In this document: positions 43,701 through 53,459 of the stretch, one piece after another
How positions within the stretch are numbered: the stretch's first letter is position 1
How the letters are laid out: each line of letters opens with the position of its first letter
IMG/VR virus record: IMGVR_UViG_3300037346_000668
Span: 1 to 64,000 of that record
DNA from: a virus
Direction: 5' to 3' (one strand)
Length of the DNA stretch: 64,000 nt
Program-made: the position numbers and the translations under genes
The notes under the pieces: model-generated
The model's input: only the letters and a program-made list of their open reading frames with translations
Databases searched by the model: none
Told to the model about the DNA's origin: nothing

Positions 43701-44627
43701 TGGATTAGAACCCAATATATAGGTCGAACTTAAAGGTGATGTTATAGTTACACCGCCAAGATGACTAACAGATCCATTGGTTATTGCAAAATTAGTGGTT
43801 AATATATTTAAAAATCCACCAACACCAACAGTAATATTACTGGAGAAACCAAAATCTCCATCACCATGAACAGTAAACCCACCAAGATTGCTCCTCATTG
43901 TACAATATTCAGAGGTTATAAGGGTTCTAGCTAAATCGCTATCTATTAGGAAATCAAGATTTGTTGTAATATAGAAAGATCCACCACTATCAAACTTTAA
44001 ATCTGGATTACTGCCAACTGAATTCCAATAAAAAGAAGGGACGTCGGCTGATATTGCACCATTTTTAGAAAATGCCATTATGGGCCTATCAATCTGATCC
44101 AATGTTGACACTAAAACCTTCGAGTTATTTACATTTACCGTCGATGATGGTAAATATGAATCGTTTATAACTAGTGATGTATCAGCAGATCCTGTTATAC
44201 CTCCTGGATATTTAAACCCAATAACATATTTATCAATGGCTCCACCTGGTCCAAGAATATTGGAATACGATTTGAAATATTGTGAATTTAAAAATGTATA
44301 ACCACTATCATTCCACGTATTACTAGGAATTGGATAATTAAAAACTTTTATATTCCCATCCGTTATTGAATTATCAATCCATACATCATTAGTGTTTGGT
44401 GATAATGGCTCTGTTGGCTGCTTATACCAATTCGAGGCTCTAATACCGGATTCACCGGTTACCCCTCTTTTTCCAGCAGGTCCATATATACCAGTCGCTC
44501 CAATAGCTCCCTGATGTCCATCCTGTCCAACAGCAAAAGATAATATCTGATCAAAATTATAATTAATTTTTTCTGCTATATCTTTTTTGGTGTCTCCCTT
44601 AAATATGTATTTAGTATTGAAATGCAT
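40800..44627 (-). CDS. tail fibre/adhesin with collagen-like, delta-60-repeat and C-terminal Hint domains
   Basis: A 1275-residue virion protein. Residues 1-30 (KINYNFDQILSF) match the N-termini of the two fibre genes next to it. Gly-X-Y repeats follow at about 34-65. About 440-900 holds repeated I-x-(V/I)-G-(N/G)-x-F-(S/T)-x-(Y/I)-N units (such as YVYVGGRFSTYNGS), the DUF5122/delta-60 beta-propeller pattern. Residues 1120-1267 are a mini-intein-like Hint domain: Cys1 in GGGCFVEGTYI, block B TPEHPFWI, block F/G NHTYYANGILVHN. Only eight residues (KILYIAEP) follow, starting with Lys instead of Cys, Ser or Thr. It should self-process, but not by the standard splicing route. Confidence 0.85.
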   Translation of the reverse strand: MHFNTKYIFKGDTKKDIAEKINYNFDQILSFAVGQDGHQGAIGATGIYGPAGKRGVTGESGIRASNWYKQPTEPLSPNTNDVWIDNSITDGNIKVFNYPIPSNTWNDSGYTFLNSQYFKSYSNILGPGGAIDKYVIGFKYPGGITGSADTSLVINDSYLPSSTVNVNNSKVLVSTLDQIDRPIMAFSKNGAISADVPSFYWNSVGSNPDLKFDSGGSFYITTNLDFLIDSDLARTLITSEYCTMRSNLGGFTVHGDGDFGFSSNITVGVGGFLNILTTNFAITNGSVSHLGGVTITSPLSSTYILGSNPSSPSYQNGISADVISGNSTAFTFNDYTGNPILSAKPSGSVSSGNFAQTIIGSTGGYTGGTGGPFSYHVKKVKEIRQSTTSLSARAYLTTTTSNLVDVFDLSSNTTWENDNIIATPTAYGSATSDSINSYKIGETDMNFNYSAPLNIFGSGFKVDLTGLNQYNAIVNDAVRLSDGSIICVGNFKYYNEQPIKTGSLTTVLGICKINSNGSLNTTFRTNISAISINTVLSVNGILLYNTGTYSTSKIFVYGSFLHSSNKWSIISMNLDGEIDSTFNSNLNGGFNSGAIINKAILDGSNNIIAVGNFSSYNTTSRNKLVKITGVGATRGQLISPFCSLSGQGFIGGSNIPYCLDIMPSGNIIIGGTFSTYNNSTGTSFPTINLIQINATTANKYISTGFSSMTFSPFISSDAAISVVKYNPIDYYVYIGGTFTSINSTPRNRIARYYENASNFYLDTTFSTGTGFNDIVNDLIFTTDFTNDYVYVGGRFSTYNGSTTPGYVRLFNTGMIDTTASIYHNPVSPGTINSGYTYPIGLVKKMLLDSVNNKFTYVGGFLNTIFSGSGAIGGVYLKVPSSLSSDYIPVYTDGTTTNYRVFLNDPGNDPKLRYISGLVFDTGLPTAVTSYVNFSTGVTGCQYVDLMWVSKTSTANIVPRLFYKNCQGISGYVDFGSNGVYSVAGPPVTNTSQSATVTWEFNRNQTGSCNIFKNGTSTINRVLLREISGNGTLSYSVGDQIYASVSSGSSSTYMGIYASLLITRTSLATGITAVLFSGNTTESGTINNFSNPITIESGFSYDISCVAQSKSISSGSNGGGCFVEGTYITLPDGIKMLIEEVKVKNEILTYNEEYEENEIGIVKALIQPFAVNLILLDFADGTSIQCTPEHPFWIIDKGWSSFDPSTSLQLHDLEVSQLIEGDIALNEFDKQVVIEGITEISYDKPIKVYNLEIEGNHTYYANGILVHNKILYIAEP
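40827..41270 (-). other. Hint (intein/BIL-like) domain, about 148 codons
   Basis: It runs from Cys1 to the terminal His-Asn, has no endonuclease insert and contains the TxxH motif. Lys at +1 and the tiny C-terminal flank fit an A-type bacterial intein-like domain that cleaves, or attaches its upstream protein to another nucleophile. Confidence 0.85.
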
Positions 44628-44635
44628 GTTTTATA

Positions 44636-46318
44636 TTAATTTGCTATTGAATTATAAGTTGATATAACACCACATTGTGGTGTTATTAATGTTCCGCCCC
44701 AAGCTGAATAATAAACCCTGAACCATCTATTATTTTGTGAGGTTCCTCCTGATCCAGTCATATTTATTATAGTTATATCGATTGTTGATGCATATCCGTT
44801 TAATATAACATCAGATTGATAACCAGAAATAACAGGCGGGGTTTGTTCGTAATAGTCAGTATTTAAACCTATATATTTGAAACAGCTTCCTGTAGCACCA
44901 GGATTGTCGCTATGCACAGTAAAACTTATTGATTCGTAATTTTCCAGAAGATTTAGCCACCCACCGTTTTCACTATTAAGATATCCACCAGTTGCAGGTG
45001 TAAATATAGATATACCTCTATTCCCCGATGCTGCCAATGTGGATTTTCCTATAATGTGGTTTGATCCATTATTAACATAGTAGCAGCCATTAATAAACCC
45101 AGTTGTTGTTATTGATGGTATTACAGATACCCAATTAACAACACCGAATGGCGTTGGACTACTTCCACTTTCAGTAAGACTTTGAGATTCCTGGACAGAT
45201 CTTACTATCTTATCGCTATATGTTATACCATCTCCAGTTACAGTAAACAATTGGTAATAGGGGGAGCTTTGATAGAAATTCATCAGTACAGCATCGCTCA
45301 CCCCAGGTGAATTATAAAGGTATCTAAGATTTCCTGAATTTGTATCGCTGGAAATTAATTTTAATGCATATTCTGTTTCTGTATTTAATGTCTCTATATT
45401 TAATGAAGAATTAAAATAAAACTTATCAATATTCCATGATGCATTTTTGGTTGAAAATATAACTTTACCAGATCCGAGATTAAAAATTATATCACCACCA
45501 GAAACAAACTTTGCTATCTGTGAGGAATTTGAGAAGTAATTAAAACCCTCGCAATTTACTAGAAAATTGCCGACATTTGATTTTATACTAAAATATCCAT
45601 CTGAACCAGTGCCTCTCAGATTTACATTCAGTACTGAATTTTTCCATAATAATCCATAATCACCTCTTTCCGCAGTTGGACCAGGATTCCAAAAAATTCT
45701 TGGAGTTCTGCCAGTAAAATTTAGATCGTTTGTATGTTCATATTTACTAAATTCTAACAGATTTTTATCGGTTATGTTGCTGCCAGTCGCTATTACAAAT
45801 TTTGAATACTGCGGATTAACCGCTACGTTTGGTACAGTTGAGGAAGTCCCGCTTGAAAGTTGGGCATCACTTATAACTACAGTATAATTTAGAGGGGTCT
45901 GTGACGATATGAAATATCCGCTATATAAACTTGGTCCACTAAGAGTTGATAATGGGCTAAAGACATCAAACAAATCGGTTGATTTTATATTAAATCCATA
46001 ATATCCCCATCCGCTCGTTGTTGAAAATTGATAAACTAGATTTTCGGAATTTGTATCCAGCCAATAATCTCCATTAATAGACGATGCTAATGATGGCTGA
46101 CAAACGCCAACTGTCCATTTAGTTCCTCTGTATCCAGCACCACCATATGATCCAATAGGACCAGTTAGTCCTTTCGGTCCAATGGGACCTTTAGATCCTC
46201 TTCTGCCATAAGGTCCACCATCAAAACTAATAACTCTTTCAAAGTTATAATTTACCTTGTCAGTTAGATTTTTTTGAGAGTCGCCGTCCTCTATTCTTAG
46301 TAATTTTATAAGAGCCAT
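44636..46318 (-). CDS. tail fibre paralogue with collagen-like repeat, 560 aa
   Basis: N-terminal KVNYNFERVISFDGG matches the anchor region of the two neighbouring fibre genes. Gly-X-Y repeats (GRRGSKGPIGPKGLTGPIG) follow at about 35-68, then a beta-rich shaft and a C-terminal module around SCFKYIGLNTDYYE and NRWFRVYYSAWGG shared with the 509-residue paralogue. Collagen stretches trimerise fibres. A GATATATA motif lies 24 nt upstream. Confidence 0.75.
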   Translation of the reverse strand: MALIKLLRIEDGDSQKNLTDKVNYNFERVISFDGGPYGRRGSKGPIGPKGLTGPIGSYGGAGYRGTKWTVGVCQPSLASSINGDYWLDTNSENLVYQFSTTSGWGYYGFNIKSTDLFDVFSPLSTLSGPSLYSGYFISSQTPLNYTVVISDAQLSSGTSSTVPNVAVNPQYSKFVIATGSNITDKNLLEFSKYEHTNDLNFTGRTPRIFWNPGPTAERGDYGLLWKNSVLNVNLRGTGSDGYFSIKSNVGNFLVNCEGFNYFSNSSQIAKFVSGGDIIFNLGSGKVIFSTKNASWNIDKFYFNSSLNIETLNTETEYALKLISSDTNSGNLRYLYNSPGVSDAVLMNFYQSSPYYQLFTVTGDGITYSDKIVRSVQESQSLTESGSSPTPFGVVNWVSVIPSITTTGFINGCYYVNNGSNHIIGKSTLAASGNRGISIFTPATGGYLNSENGGWLNLLENYESISFTVHSDNPGATGSCFKYIGLNTDYYEQTPPVISGYQSDVILNGYASTIDITIINMTGSGGTSQNNRWFRVYYSAWGGTLITPQCGVISTYNSIAN

Positions 46319-46342
46319 TTATATAGTTTAATTATCTTAGAC

Positions 46343-46350
46343 TATATATC
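46343..46350 (-). promoter_or_regulatory. GATATATA motif
   Basis: Minus-strand octamer ending 24 nt before the start of the 560-residue fibre gene at 46318, at the 3' end of the 509-residue fibre gene. Candidate late promoter. Confidence 0.45.
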
Positions 46351-47878
46351 AAACTACAAAAGATCCTCCAGATCCTCCCGCATTTGTATATGCCTTATAA
46401 TAAACTGTGGTGTTTCCACCAGTTACTCCTTTTGTTATGGTAAAATCAACAGCAACAGCGGGAGATGGGAGGGTTGCCTTCAGAGATACGCCTGAGGTTG
46501 TTCCTACCCCTATGTATTTAAAGAGACTTTTAGACTCTGTTGGTAGATCGGGGCTGCAATATACACTTATGTCTATGGATTGACCTGGCTCAATTGAACC
46601 TGGGCCCCACCAAGAATACAGGGGATCATCATAGAGGCCAATTCCTATAAAATTTCCAGGACCTGGCTCGATCGGTGTTACTATTACTGTATTACCATTC
46701 CTAATAACGGTAGATTGTATTGGTGCTCCGTTTCTTGATATAAAATACCAATTTCCAGACATTGCATTAACTAATGGTGACTGGTAACTCTGGTACGTTA
46801 CGCCAGATCTTGTTTTTTTGGTTCTTATCTTACCCTTTGTATTTATATAAAATTCTTTGCTACCTAATGTTTCTAGCGAAACGTTATAAACTGAATTTGA
46901 TAATGTATTAAATGTATCAGCGGTTCTTTCCGTTCTTAATCCAGCAGTTCCCCCTATTTTCAATGAGATCGACGGAACAGTTCCTGAAGGGCTACCGTTT
47001 AATCCGACATTACTCTTAAATGTTGCATGCCCACCAGTAATACTTAAATTATCACTAAGTATCGAAAAAGTTCCTGACGGTGAACTTGTAGCTATCTGTA
47101 TACCGCCGGTAGCTGATATTCCAGATCCTGCGGTTACACCATAATTTATATCAACAATATTACCACCTGATGCTTCAAAAGATTGTGAATTTGAATTAAA
47201 TCCACCAGATGCACCTATCAATAGTGATCCGTCGGGAATATCAAACTTCAAGGTATTATCAGTAGGCAGACTACTTGCCCATGTTATTATAGGATGTTTA
47301 GCATAATCAACGCCAATATTAAGATCACTCTTCATAAATTCCAATATCGGTGCCGGATTACCTGAGGTATCTGTTGAGATGAGGAATTTTGCTAATTTTT
47401 CATTTATTATCCCAGATTGTGGTGATTTGTCAGATATTATGAATGTATAATTTTCTGGTGAAATCTGATTAAATCTAACGGATACACCGGTCCCCCCATT
47501 TGTAAAATTTGATTCAATATCAGAAAAAAGACTCCCCGATGCAGATAGATTATATCCGGTGTCTGTCCACCCGGAAGGGCCAAATATATTTATTGTACCA
47601 TCATTGCTATCAACCCAATAATCACCATATATTACAGAATCACCAGATCCAGAAGGTAACACTGTCTGTATAAACCATCTGGTTCCTCTCTGACCCTGGT
47701 TACCAGTCGGACCTATTTGTCCATTAGCCCCTATCGGACCTCTATCACCGCTAGGACCAGTTTCACCTATCGATCCACCGTGATATTCAACAACCTCGTC
47801 AAAATTATGATTTAGCTTATCAATGGAAAGATCCTGACCATCGCTGTAATTTATAAATTCTATATTAGTTATTGGCAT
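46349..47878 (-). CDS. tail fibre paralogue with collagen-like repeat, 509 aa
   Basis: Same plan as its neighbours: KLNHNFDEVVEYHGG anchor, Gly-X-Y repeat (GETGPSGDRGPIGANGQIG) at about 36-66, RGTRW junction, beta shaft, and a C-terminal module (SLFKYIGVGTTSG, TTVYYKAYTNAGG). The C-terminus ends Gly-rich (AGGSGGSFVV), reminiscent of phage tip proteins whose loops contact receptors. Confidence 0.75.
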   Translation of the reverse strand: MPITNIEFINYSDGQDLSIDKLNHNFDEVVEYHGGSIGETGPSGDRGPIGANGQIGPTGNQGQRGTRWFIQTVLPSGSGDSVIYGDYWVDSNDGTINIFGPSGWTDTGYNLSASGSLFSDIESNFTNGGTGVSVRFNQISPENYTFIISDKSPQSGIINEKLAKFLISTDTSGNPAPILEFMKSDLNIGVDYAKHPIITWASSLPTDNTLKFDIPDGSLLIGASGGFNSNSQSFEASGGNIVDINYGVTAGSGISATGGIQIATSSPSGTFSILSDNLSITGGHATFKSNVGLNGSPSGTVPSISLKIGGTAGLRTERTADTFNTLSNSVYNVSLETLGSKEFYINTKGKIRTKKTRSGVTYQSYQSPLVNAMSGNWYFISRNGAPIQSTVIRNGNTVIVTPIEPGPGNFIGIGLYDDPLYSWWGPGSIEPGQSIDISVYCSPDLPTESKSLFKYIGVGTTSGVSLKATLPSPAVAVDFTITKGVTGGNTTVYYKAYTNAGGSGGSFVV

Positions 47879-47880
47879 AA

Positions 47881-50800
47881 TTATATTTTAGTTATTCCTA
47901 AATTGAACAATAATGAATACTCGTAATTATTATCGAGATTATATTCAAATGTATATATTAGATTAGTTACTTTTGTTAATTTAAAGTCGGATTCATTATA
48001 ATAACCAAGCTGATATTTATCGGAAGTAACTAAGTCACCTCTAACAAGTATATAGTTATTACTAGAATTTAGATTCGGTACAGCAGTTTTTTTGACATAT
48101 AAATCAGTAATATCACCCATATAAAGGGGTGCTACGTTATTTTTAACATATTCGGAAACATCATCCTCTATAGAATCTGGGTTACCAACGCCAAATTCAG
48201 TTATTATATTATCAATAAAAACCTGTTTTATACCATCATTAAGGAGATATCTACTAAGCATTCTATCAAGTCTTATTATACCTCTAACCTTATTCACATC
48301 GGAAAAATATTGCCATACTAATTCAAGATTAGGAAATAGGCCAAGATCCAATTTATCATAATCAACCCCCGAATTATATGGTTCAGATCTTCCTATTCCT
48401 GTACCAGAATTTGCGGTATCTATATTCTGTATAGGTTTAACGAATGAATTTATCTGTGAATTTATAACAGAAACATCTGATGTTCCATAAGTGGTATTAC
48501 CCCTGATTACCTGCATAGTTATATAATTATCAAATTCAAGAGGATCCGGGGTTTTCATAATTTTAGAACCTAGAAATCCCCTGTATTCTTTCATAGATCT
48601 GGTTCCTGCAACCTTATCATAGACAAGGGGACCAGTGAATCTATAATAATAACCAGGATCCCAAGAGGAGGAAAATACATTAAAGTCCTTTCTCCATATG
48701 GGTGACTGTCCAACGAGAGGATAAACAGGACCCTCTGGTAAATCATGACTTAATGAAAGTATATTTTTATCCGGTGAAACCTTAGTGAATGATAAATTCC
48801 TTGATATTCCAAAATATCTTTTATCCGGTGAAAAGTTACAATTTCTAAACGATAAATCAAATAAAGGGTATTGAGATATGGAATCATTTTTATCCCTATC
48901 GAAATGTAATATTTTTCTAAATATCGGTTCATATCCTCCCGAATATCTAAGAAGTGTGGAAGGTAGATTCAAATCACTATCTATAGTATAAGCAGTAGGT
49001 ACCGATTCACCCAAAGTTTGTGGACCTCCATAATACTTATCAGATTTAGATCCTCTAGATTTTACTATTCTGGAAGGTCTATCCATATGTAGTTCAAAAT
49101 CATTAACAATCACATCAGAATCCTTATACGTTTCATATATAATATACTTTGAACCAACATTAACTCTATCAGAAATACCGGATAGAGATATTCTCTGTAA
49201 AATTGAGCTATAATAACTAAATCCTCCGGATTTTTGGAAAACTGGTTTATTTCTATAAACTGATTGAGGCCCAGCAGGTACAACGACAGGATTAGCTGTA
49301 GAAAAGGGTATAGAGAAACTATATTCAGGTCTAGGTGAAAGATCGACTATCGTTCCAGATGGAACTATTTTAGCAAAATCTAAATAGTCGGGACCAACCC
49401 CTATAGGCCAAGGATATGTTACCAACGAAGAAAACTGGTTAATATAAAAACTTCCCGGACCTGTTGCAGAAGGTCCAGATGTTGCACCGCTTGAATTCTG
49501 ACTAAAAAACGTATGTACTTCCTCTCTAAGATCGGTGTCGTATAATGAGCTAGATATTATTCCGATTTTTCCTCCCGTATTTGTATTAACAACAGACCCA
49601 GATCCAACAGAAATATCTAATGCTGCACTTAATTTAATATCAGATATCTCATAAAGAAATGATTCGTCTACTAAAGGATATCTTAATTTCTCCTTGCTAT
49701 TAACTGAATATAATAGTGTATAATCCAATATAGGATCTCCGCCGGTTCCTCCTGTATATCCAACACCCAATGATTTATAATCTCTCATCACGACATCACA
49801 AACAAATAATATGAATCTTTGATTCTGATTTTCTATTATTCTATATTTAACTGGCTCCTGTATATAGGAATCGTCCTCCGCAACAGGTCTTAATATTGCA
49901 GCAAATTTATAATCCTCATAATTTCTATATTTAGGTATATACTTATCTAGTGAATTTTCGACACTATTTGAGAGATTTGATCTTTTTTTAAGTACAACCT
50001 TAGCACCTCTAAAAAGAGTCTCGTAGAAGCCACTAGATTTGTTATACGTAAAAGTAGTAAACAATTCTTTAGTATATGCACTATCATCCCTAAATTCAGG
50101 ACTATAATCAGATGGTTCGACAGTAAAATATGATGCAAGGTAATTCCCACTCGTATCTATAGCAGAAGATAAATTTATTTTCCCAGAGAGGTAACTATTT
50201 TGATCCTTCATCGAGTCAATAGGGAAATCCCTAGGTGGTTGTTCCAGAAGAAACCATTCATGGGTAAGATATCTTGAATCCGAGCTATTTTTATCAAAGC
50301 TAGGAGAAAAATTAGTTGGTGTGAATGCAGGACTTGAATTTAATCTATATTGATTTCCTCTTGCATCGGTACCGTCAGTGTATCCCCATTTATTTATAAA
50401 TGGTACAATTCTAGAAACATTTGCAACATCAGCATTATAATTCTCATTTAGGTATTCATATTCAGTTGACAGCTTGCCTCTATTAAATATTTCTATTTTG
50501 GATGCATTAGCGGAAACTGGATTAGGAGATAAATCCTGGATCCCTATAAATCCATTAAATGTATCCAAATCGTTATTATATCCTATCTGAAATTGGGAGG
50601 GACCTGTAGTTCCACCGTATATAACATTAGGAAGCATACTATAATAAATATCAGAATATTCAGCAGGCATAACTACAAGCTCCTTAAAAAGATCCGGGCT
50701 TGCGTTTTTTATAGATGTTGATCCGCTAACGCCATAAAAAAGATTTGATGTTATTGCAATAGATGCTGAGACCTGTGGATATACAACGCCGTTATATTCA

Positions 50801-53439
50801 GCCTGTCCCTGCTTAACTATATATGGCACATTCTCATGTATCACCCCAGTTACATCGGTTGGTATCTGAAAATATTTATATGTTTCTGGTGTCGGTGTAT
50901 ATGCATAATCGGAGCTCCAAAAATCAAAATCAAATTCTTTAACATCAAAGAAACTAAAAACCCCAATTGACATTTTCGCTGACTTATATACATTAAACGA
51001 TCTATCATATCCTAAATCAATAACTATATTATCGTCTATATTTAGAACCGCACTATATGTAAAATTTTCAAATCCTGTAATTTTTGAACTTATTGGATCT
51101 ATCTGTGGACTGTCCACATATTTTGTTAATGAATTTATCTTAGTATACCCAGACTTAGTATTTATAAAATCACCAGGCTTTATAAAATCAAGATATTCTA
51201 CAGGAAAAATTAATCTACTATCAGCTTTTTTTGTACCGCCTATAAATTTGGCAGGTCCATCAAGAGATGATGCATCAGTACCATTAATTTTCAGATATCC
51301 ATCATTAACAAATGTAGCATATATCACCCAATTTGTAGATGATGTAGCATCATTGGGTGGATAATATGAAGGGGAAGACGTATTAATAGCAGAATAATAT
51401 ATTCCCATATACATAACGACATCGGAAGTATTATATGTCTTGCTATTTGACCATTCGCCTCTAAATTTAGATACAAAGTATTCATAGTCATCAAATACAC
51501 CAATCGAATATACATTATTTCCATATTCGCCATAATTCCTAAGTCTTATTATAGTAGAATTCAGATTTACACCAGCATCCCATGTTACCGTATCAACTTC
51601 ACCAAGTACACCAGAAAAAGCTGTAGCAATGTCACTATTCTGCCCAGCAGCAGCATTAAAATAAAAGGAAGACCCAGTTGAATAATACGAACCGTTAATC
51701 CAAACTAGCACAGCAGAGAGATCAGCAGAAGATATTATATCATATTTCTTTGTCCCCTCACTATTATTACCATTTGGCCAGTAAAGTTTAAATACTAGCG
51801 GTTTAGGTTTATCGTAATTTTTAAGAAACTCTATCTCAACATATGCTCTACCAGGAGTAGTTGCACGGGTTGCAGGAACTGTTGATATCTTTTCAGTTAT
51901 ACCTGTAAAATTAAGAAGATCAACTTTTGTATCATGAAGTACAAGACTACCCTTAGCCGATACGAAATTGGATCCAGTTGTTCCAAACGCTCCTGATGTT
52001 TCATCGTATGGCCCATATGTATATTTTGGCGAGTTACCGCCAAATTCAGTGTATCCTTCATCTCTTTTAAGACTATAGAAATTGTCATTCTTGTCAGTTA
52101 TATAATAAAGCTTTTCCGAATCTAATATATTGACATTATCAGATCCCGGTAACAATCCAGGGCTAGCTCCATCTGCAATATTCTTCTCATAAAATAATCT
52201 AACACCAGAATCAGCTGTTATACCATAGCTATCATTACTATAATAATATCCAACTGAATCTCTAGTAGGTTTAGGCAGATTTTCATTTCCATCAAGATCC
52301 CTAAATTTATAATAAAATTCACCATTAGATCTAAATTCGTTTATATCATTTCTGGAAACATACATACCGAAATATCTGTTTATTGAATACATTTCAGCAT
52401 CCTCATCATCAAAAAGAAATTCAAGATTCAATATATTAGGAGGAATTATACCATTTCTTGAGAATCCACCAGTCATATAGGATTCGAAGTCCAACATTCT
52501 ATCAGATGCATCACTAGAAAAATAGCCTGAAAGTATTTCCCCCTTTTTGGTGTATATTCCTTCAGCTACAGAAACCCCGTTATAATATGTGTATGAATCC
52601 GGACCCCAATTTACATCAACCGGTGAATTTGTAAAGTTTTTATCAGCTACTATATTTCTTATGTATTTACCAATTTTAGATTTCTCAGTAAGGTTAAAGG
52701 TTTTTACTACTGAGCAATTAGGTAATATTTTATTTTTGAATGTTGTCGAAACGTCATCAACTAAATCTATGTTATATAGCTCATCAAATACGCAAACTAT
52801 ACCAGATCCACTAATAATATCATATGATGAATATTCACTGCTTCCAATAAATACAGATCCGGAATTTATAAATATAGGCTCGCCAGATCCGGTTTTTCCG
52901 TAGGATATTATAAAATCGGAATCGCTATCATAATACTTAACAATCTTATAGTTTACACCAGGGTTTATAATTGTTTCGTTTTTTGAATATACATAACTAA
53001 GAGGTCCGGGAACTCTGAATATAACAAAATAGTCAGGTATCTCATTTTTTATCCATAGCGGTGCAAAATAACTGAAAGATTCGCTATAATTTTTATCAAC
53101 CAAAGCCGATGCTCCGCTTCCATAGAAAAAATCATACTGATCGGAAAATATTCTGGATACTTCCCTATCACCTCTAGTAAATCTTACAGTATCAAATATT
53201 ATATTACTTGCTAATTTACCCTTATCGAAAAAATTAAATACGTCAAGTGCAAATGAATTCTCACCAGTTATATTAAAATTTTTAAATCTGTCGTTACTAA
53301 GAGTTTGATTAGCATCCATAGAATTAAAAGAAACCTTACTTTCCGAATCCACGGTTATCCTCAGATTTCCAGTTATTTTAGGATTTGTTCTTATAACAGA
53401 AAAGGAAGAATTATAATCAAAAAGTTTTGATTGAGACAT
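47881..53439 (-). CDS. very large virion structural protein, 1852 aa
   Basis: The largest gene in the window. Rich in Tyr, Ser, Asp and Asn, and beta-rich throughout, with no enzymatic motif seen. The opening (LFDYNSSFSVIRTNPKITGN) and the regular spacing of strand-turn segments suit a baseplate wedge or tail-shell protein. It shares a two-nt junction with the fibre gene downstream. Relatives probably occur in other large Bacteroidota phages, but I cannot name the family. Confidence 0.7.
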   Translation of the reverse strand: MSQSKLFDYNSSFSVIRTNPKITGNLRITVDSESKVSFNSMDANQTLSNDRFKNFNITGENSFALDVFNFFDKGKLASNIIFDTVRFTRGDREVSRIFSDQYDFFYGSGASALVDKNYSESFSYFAPLWIKNEIPDYFVIFRVPGPLSYVYSKNETIINPGVNYKIVKYYDSDSDFIISYGKTGSGEPIFINSGSVFIGSSEYSSYDIISGSGIVCVFDELYNIDLVDDVSTTFKNKILPNCSVVKTFNLTEKSKIGKYIRNIVADKNFTNSPVDVNWGPDSYTYYNGVSVAEGIYTKKGEILSGYFSSDASDRMLDFESYMTGGFSRNGIIPPNILNLEFLFDDEDAEMYSINRYFGMYVSRNDINEFRSNGEFYYKFRDLDGNENLPKPTRDSVGYYYSNDSYGITADSGVRLFYEKNIADGASPGLLPGSDNVNILDSEKLYYITDKNDNFYSLKRDEGYTEFGGNSPKYTYGPYDETSGAFGTTGSNFVSAKGSLVLHDTKVDLLNFTGITEKISTVPATRATTPGRAYVEIEFLKNYDKPKPLVFKLYWPNGNNSEGTKKYDIISSADLSAVLVWINGSYYSTGSSFYFNAAAGQNSDIATAFSGVLGEVDTVTWDAGVNLNSTIIRLRNYGEYGNNVYSIGVFDDYEYFVSKFRGEWSNSKTYNTSDVVMYMGIYYSAINTSSPSYYPPNDATSSTNWVIYATFVNDGYLKINGTDASSLDGPAKFIGGTKKADSRLIFPVEYLDFIKPGDFINTKSGYTKINSLTKYVDSPQIDPISSKITGFENFTYSAVLNIDDNIVIDLGYDRSFNVYKSAKMSIGVFSFFDVKEFDFDFWSSDYAYTPTPETYKYFQIPTDVTGVIHENVPYIVKQGQAEYNGVVYPQVSASIAITSNLFYGVSGSTSIKNASPDLFKELVVMPAEYSDIYYSMLPNVIYGGTTGPSQFQIGYNNDLDTFNGFIGIQDLSPNPVSANASKIEIFNRGKLSTEYEYLNENYNADVANVSRIVPFINKWGYTDGTDARGNQYRLNSSPAFTPTNFSPSFDKNSSDSRYLTHEWFLLEQPPRDFPIDSMKDQNSYLSGKINLSSAIDTSGNYLASYFTVEPSDYSPEFRDDSAYTKELFTTFTYNKSSGFYETLFRGAKVVLKKRSNLSNSVENSLDKYIPKYRNYEDYKFAAILRPVAEDDSYIQEPVKYRIIENQNQRFILFVCDVVMRDYKSLGVGYTGGTGGDPILDYTLLYSVNSKEKLRYPLVDESFLYEISDIKLSAALDISVGSGSVVNTNTGGKIGIISSSLYDTDLREEVHTFFSQNSSGATSGPSATGPGSFYINQFSSLVTYPWPIGVGPDYLDFAKIVPSGTIVDLSPRPEYSFSIPFSTANPVVVPAGPQSVYRNKPVFQKSGGFSYYSSILQRISLSGISDRVNVGSKYIIYETYKDSDVIVNDFELHMDRPSRIVKSRGSKSDKYYGGPQTLGESVPTAYTIDSDLNLPSTLLRYSGGYEPIFRKILHFDRDKNDSISQYPLFDLSFRNCNFSPDKRYFGISRNLSFTKVSPDKNILSLSHDLPEGPVYPLVGQSPIWRKDFNVFSSSWDPGYYYRFTGPLVYDKVAGTRSMKEYRGFLGSKIMKTPDPLEFDNYITMQVIRGNTTYGTSDVSVINSQINSFVKPIQNIDTANSGTGIGRSEPYNSGVDYDKLDLGLFPNLELVWQYFSDVNKVRGIIRLDRMLSRYLLNDGIKQVFIDNIITEFGVGNPDSIEDDVSEYVKNNVAPLYMGDITDLYVKKTAVPNLNSSNNYILVRGDLVTSDKYQLGYYNESDFKLTKVTNLIYTFEYNLDNNYEYSLLFNLGITKI

Positions 53440-53459
53440 ATGCCATTTATTATTTATTA

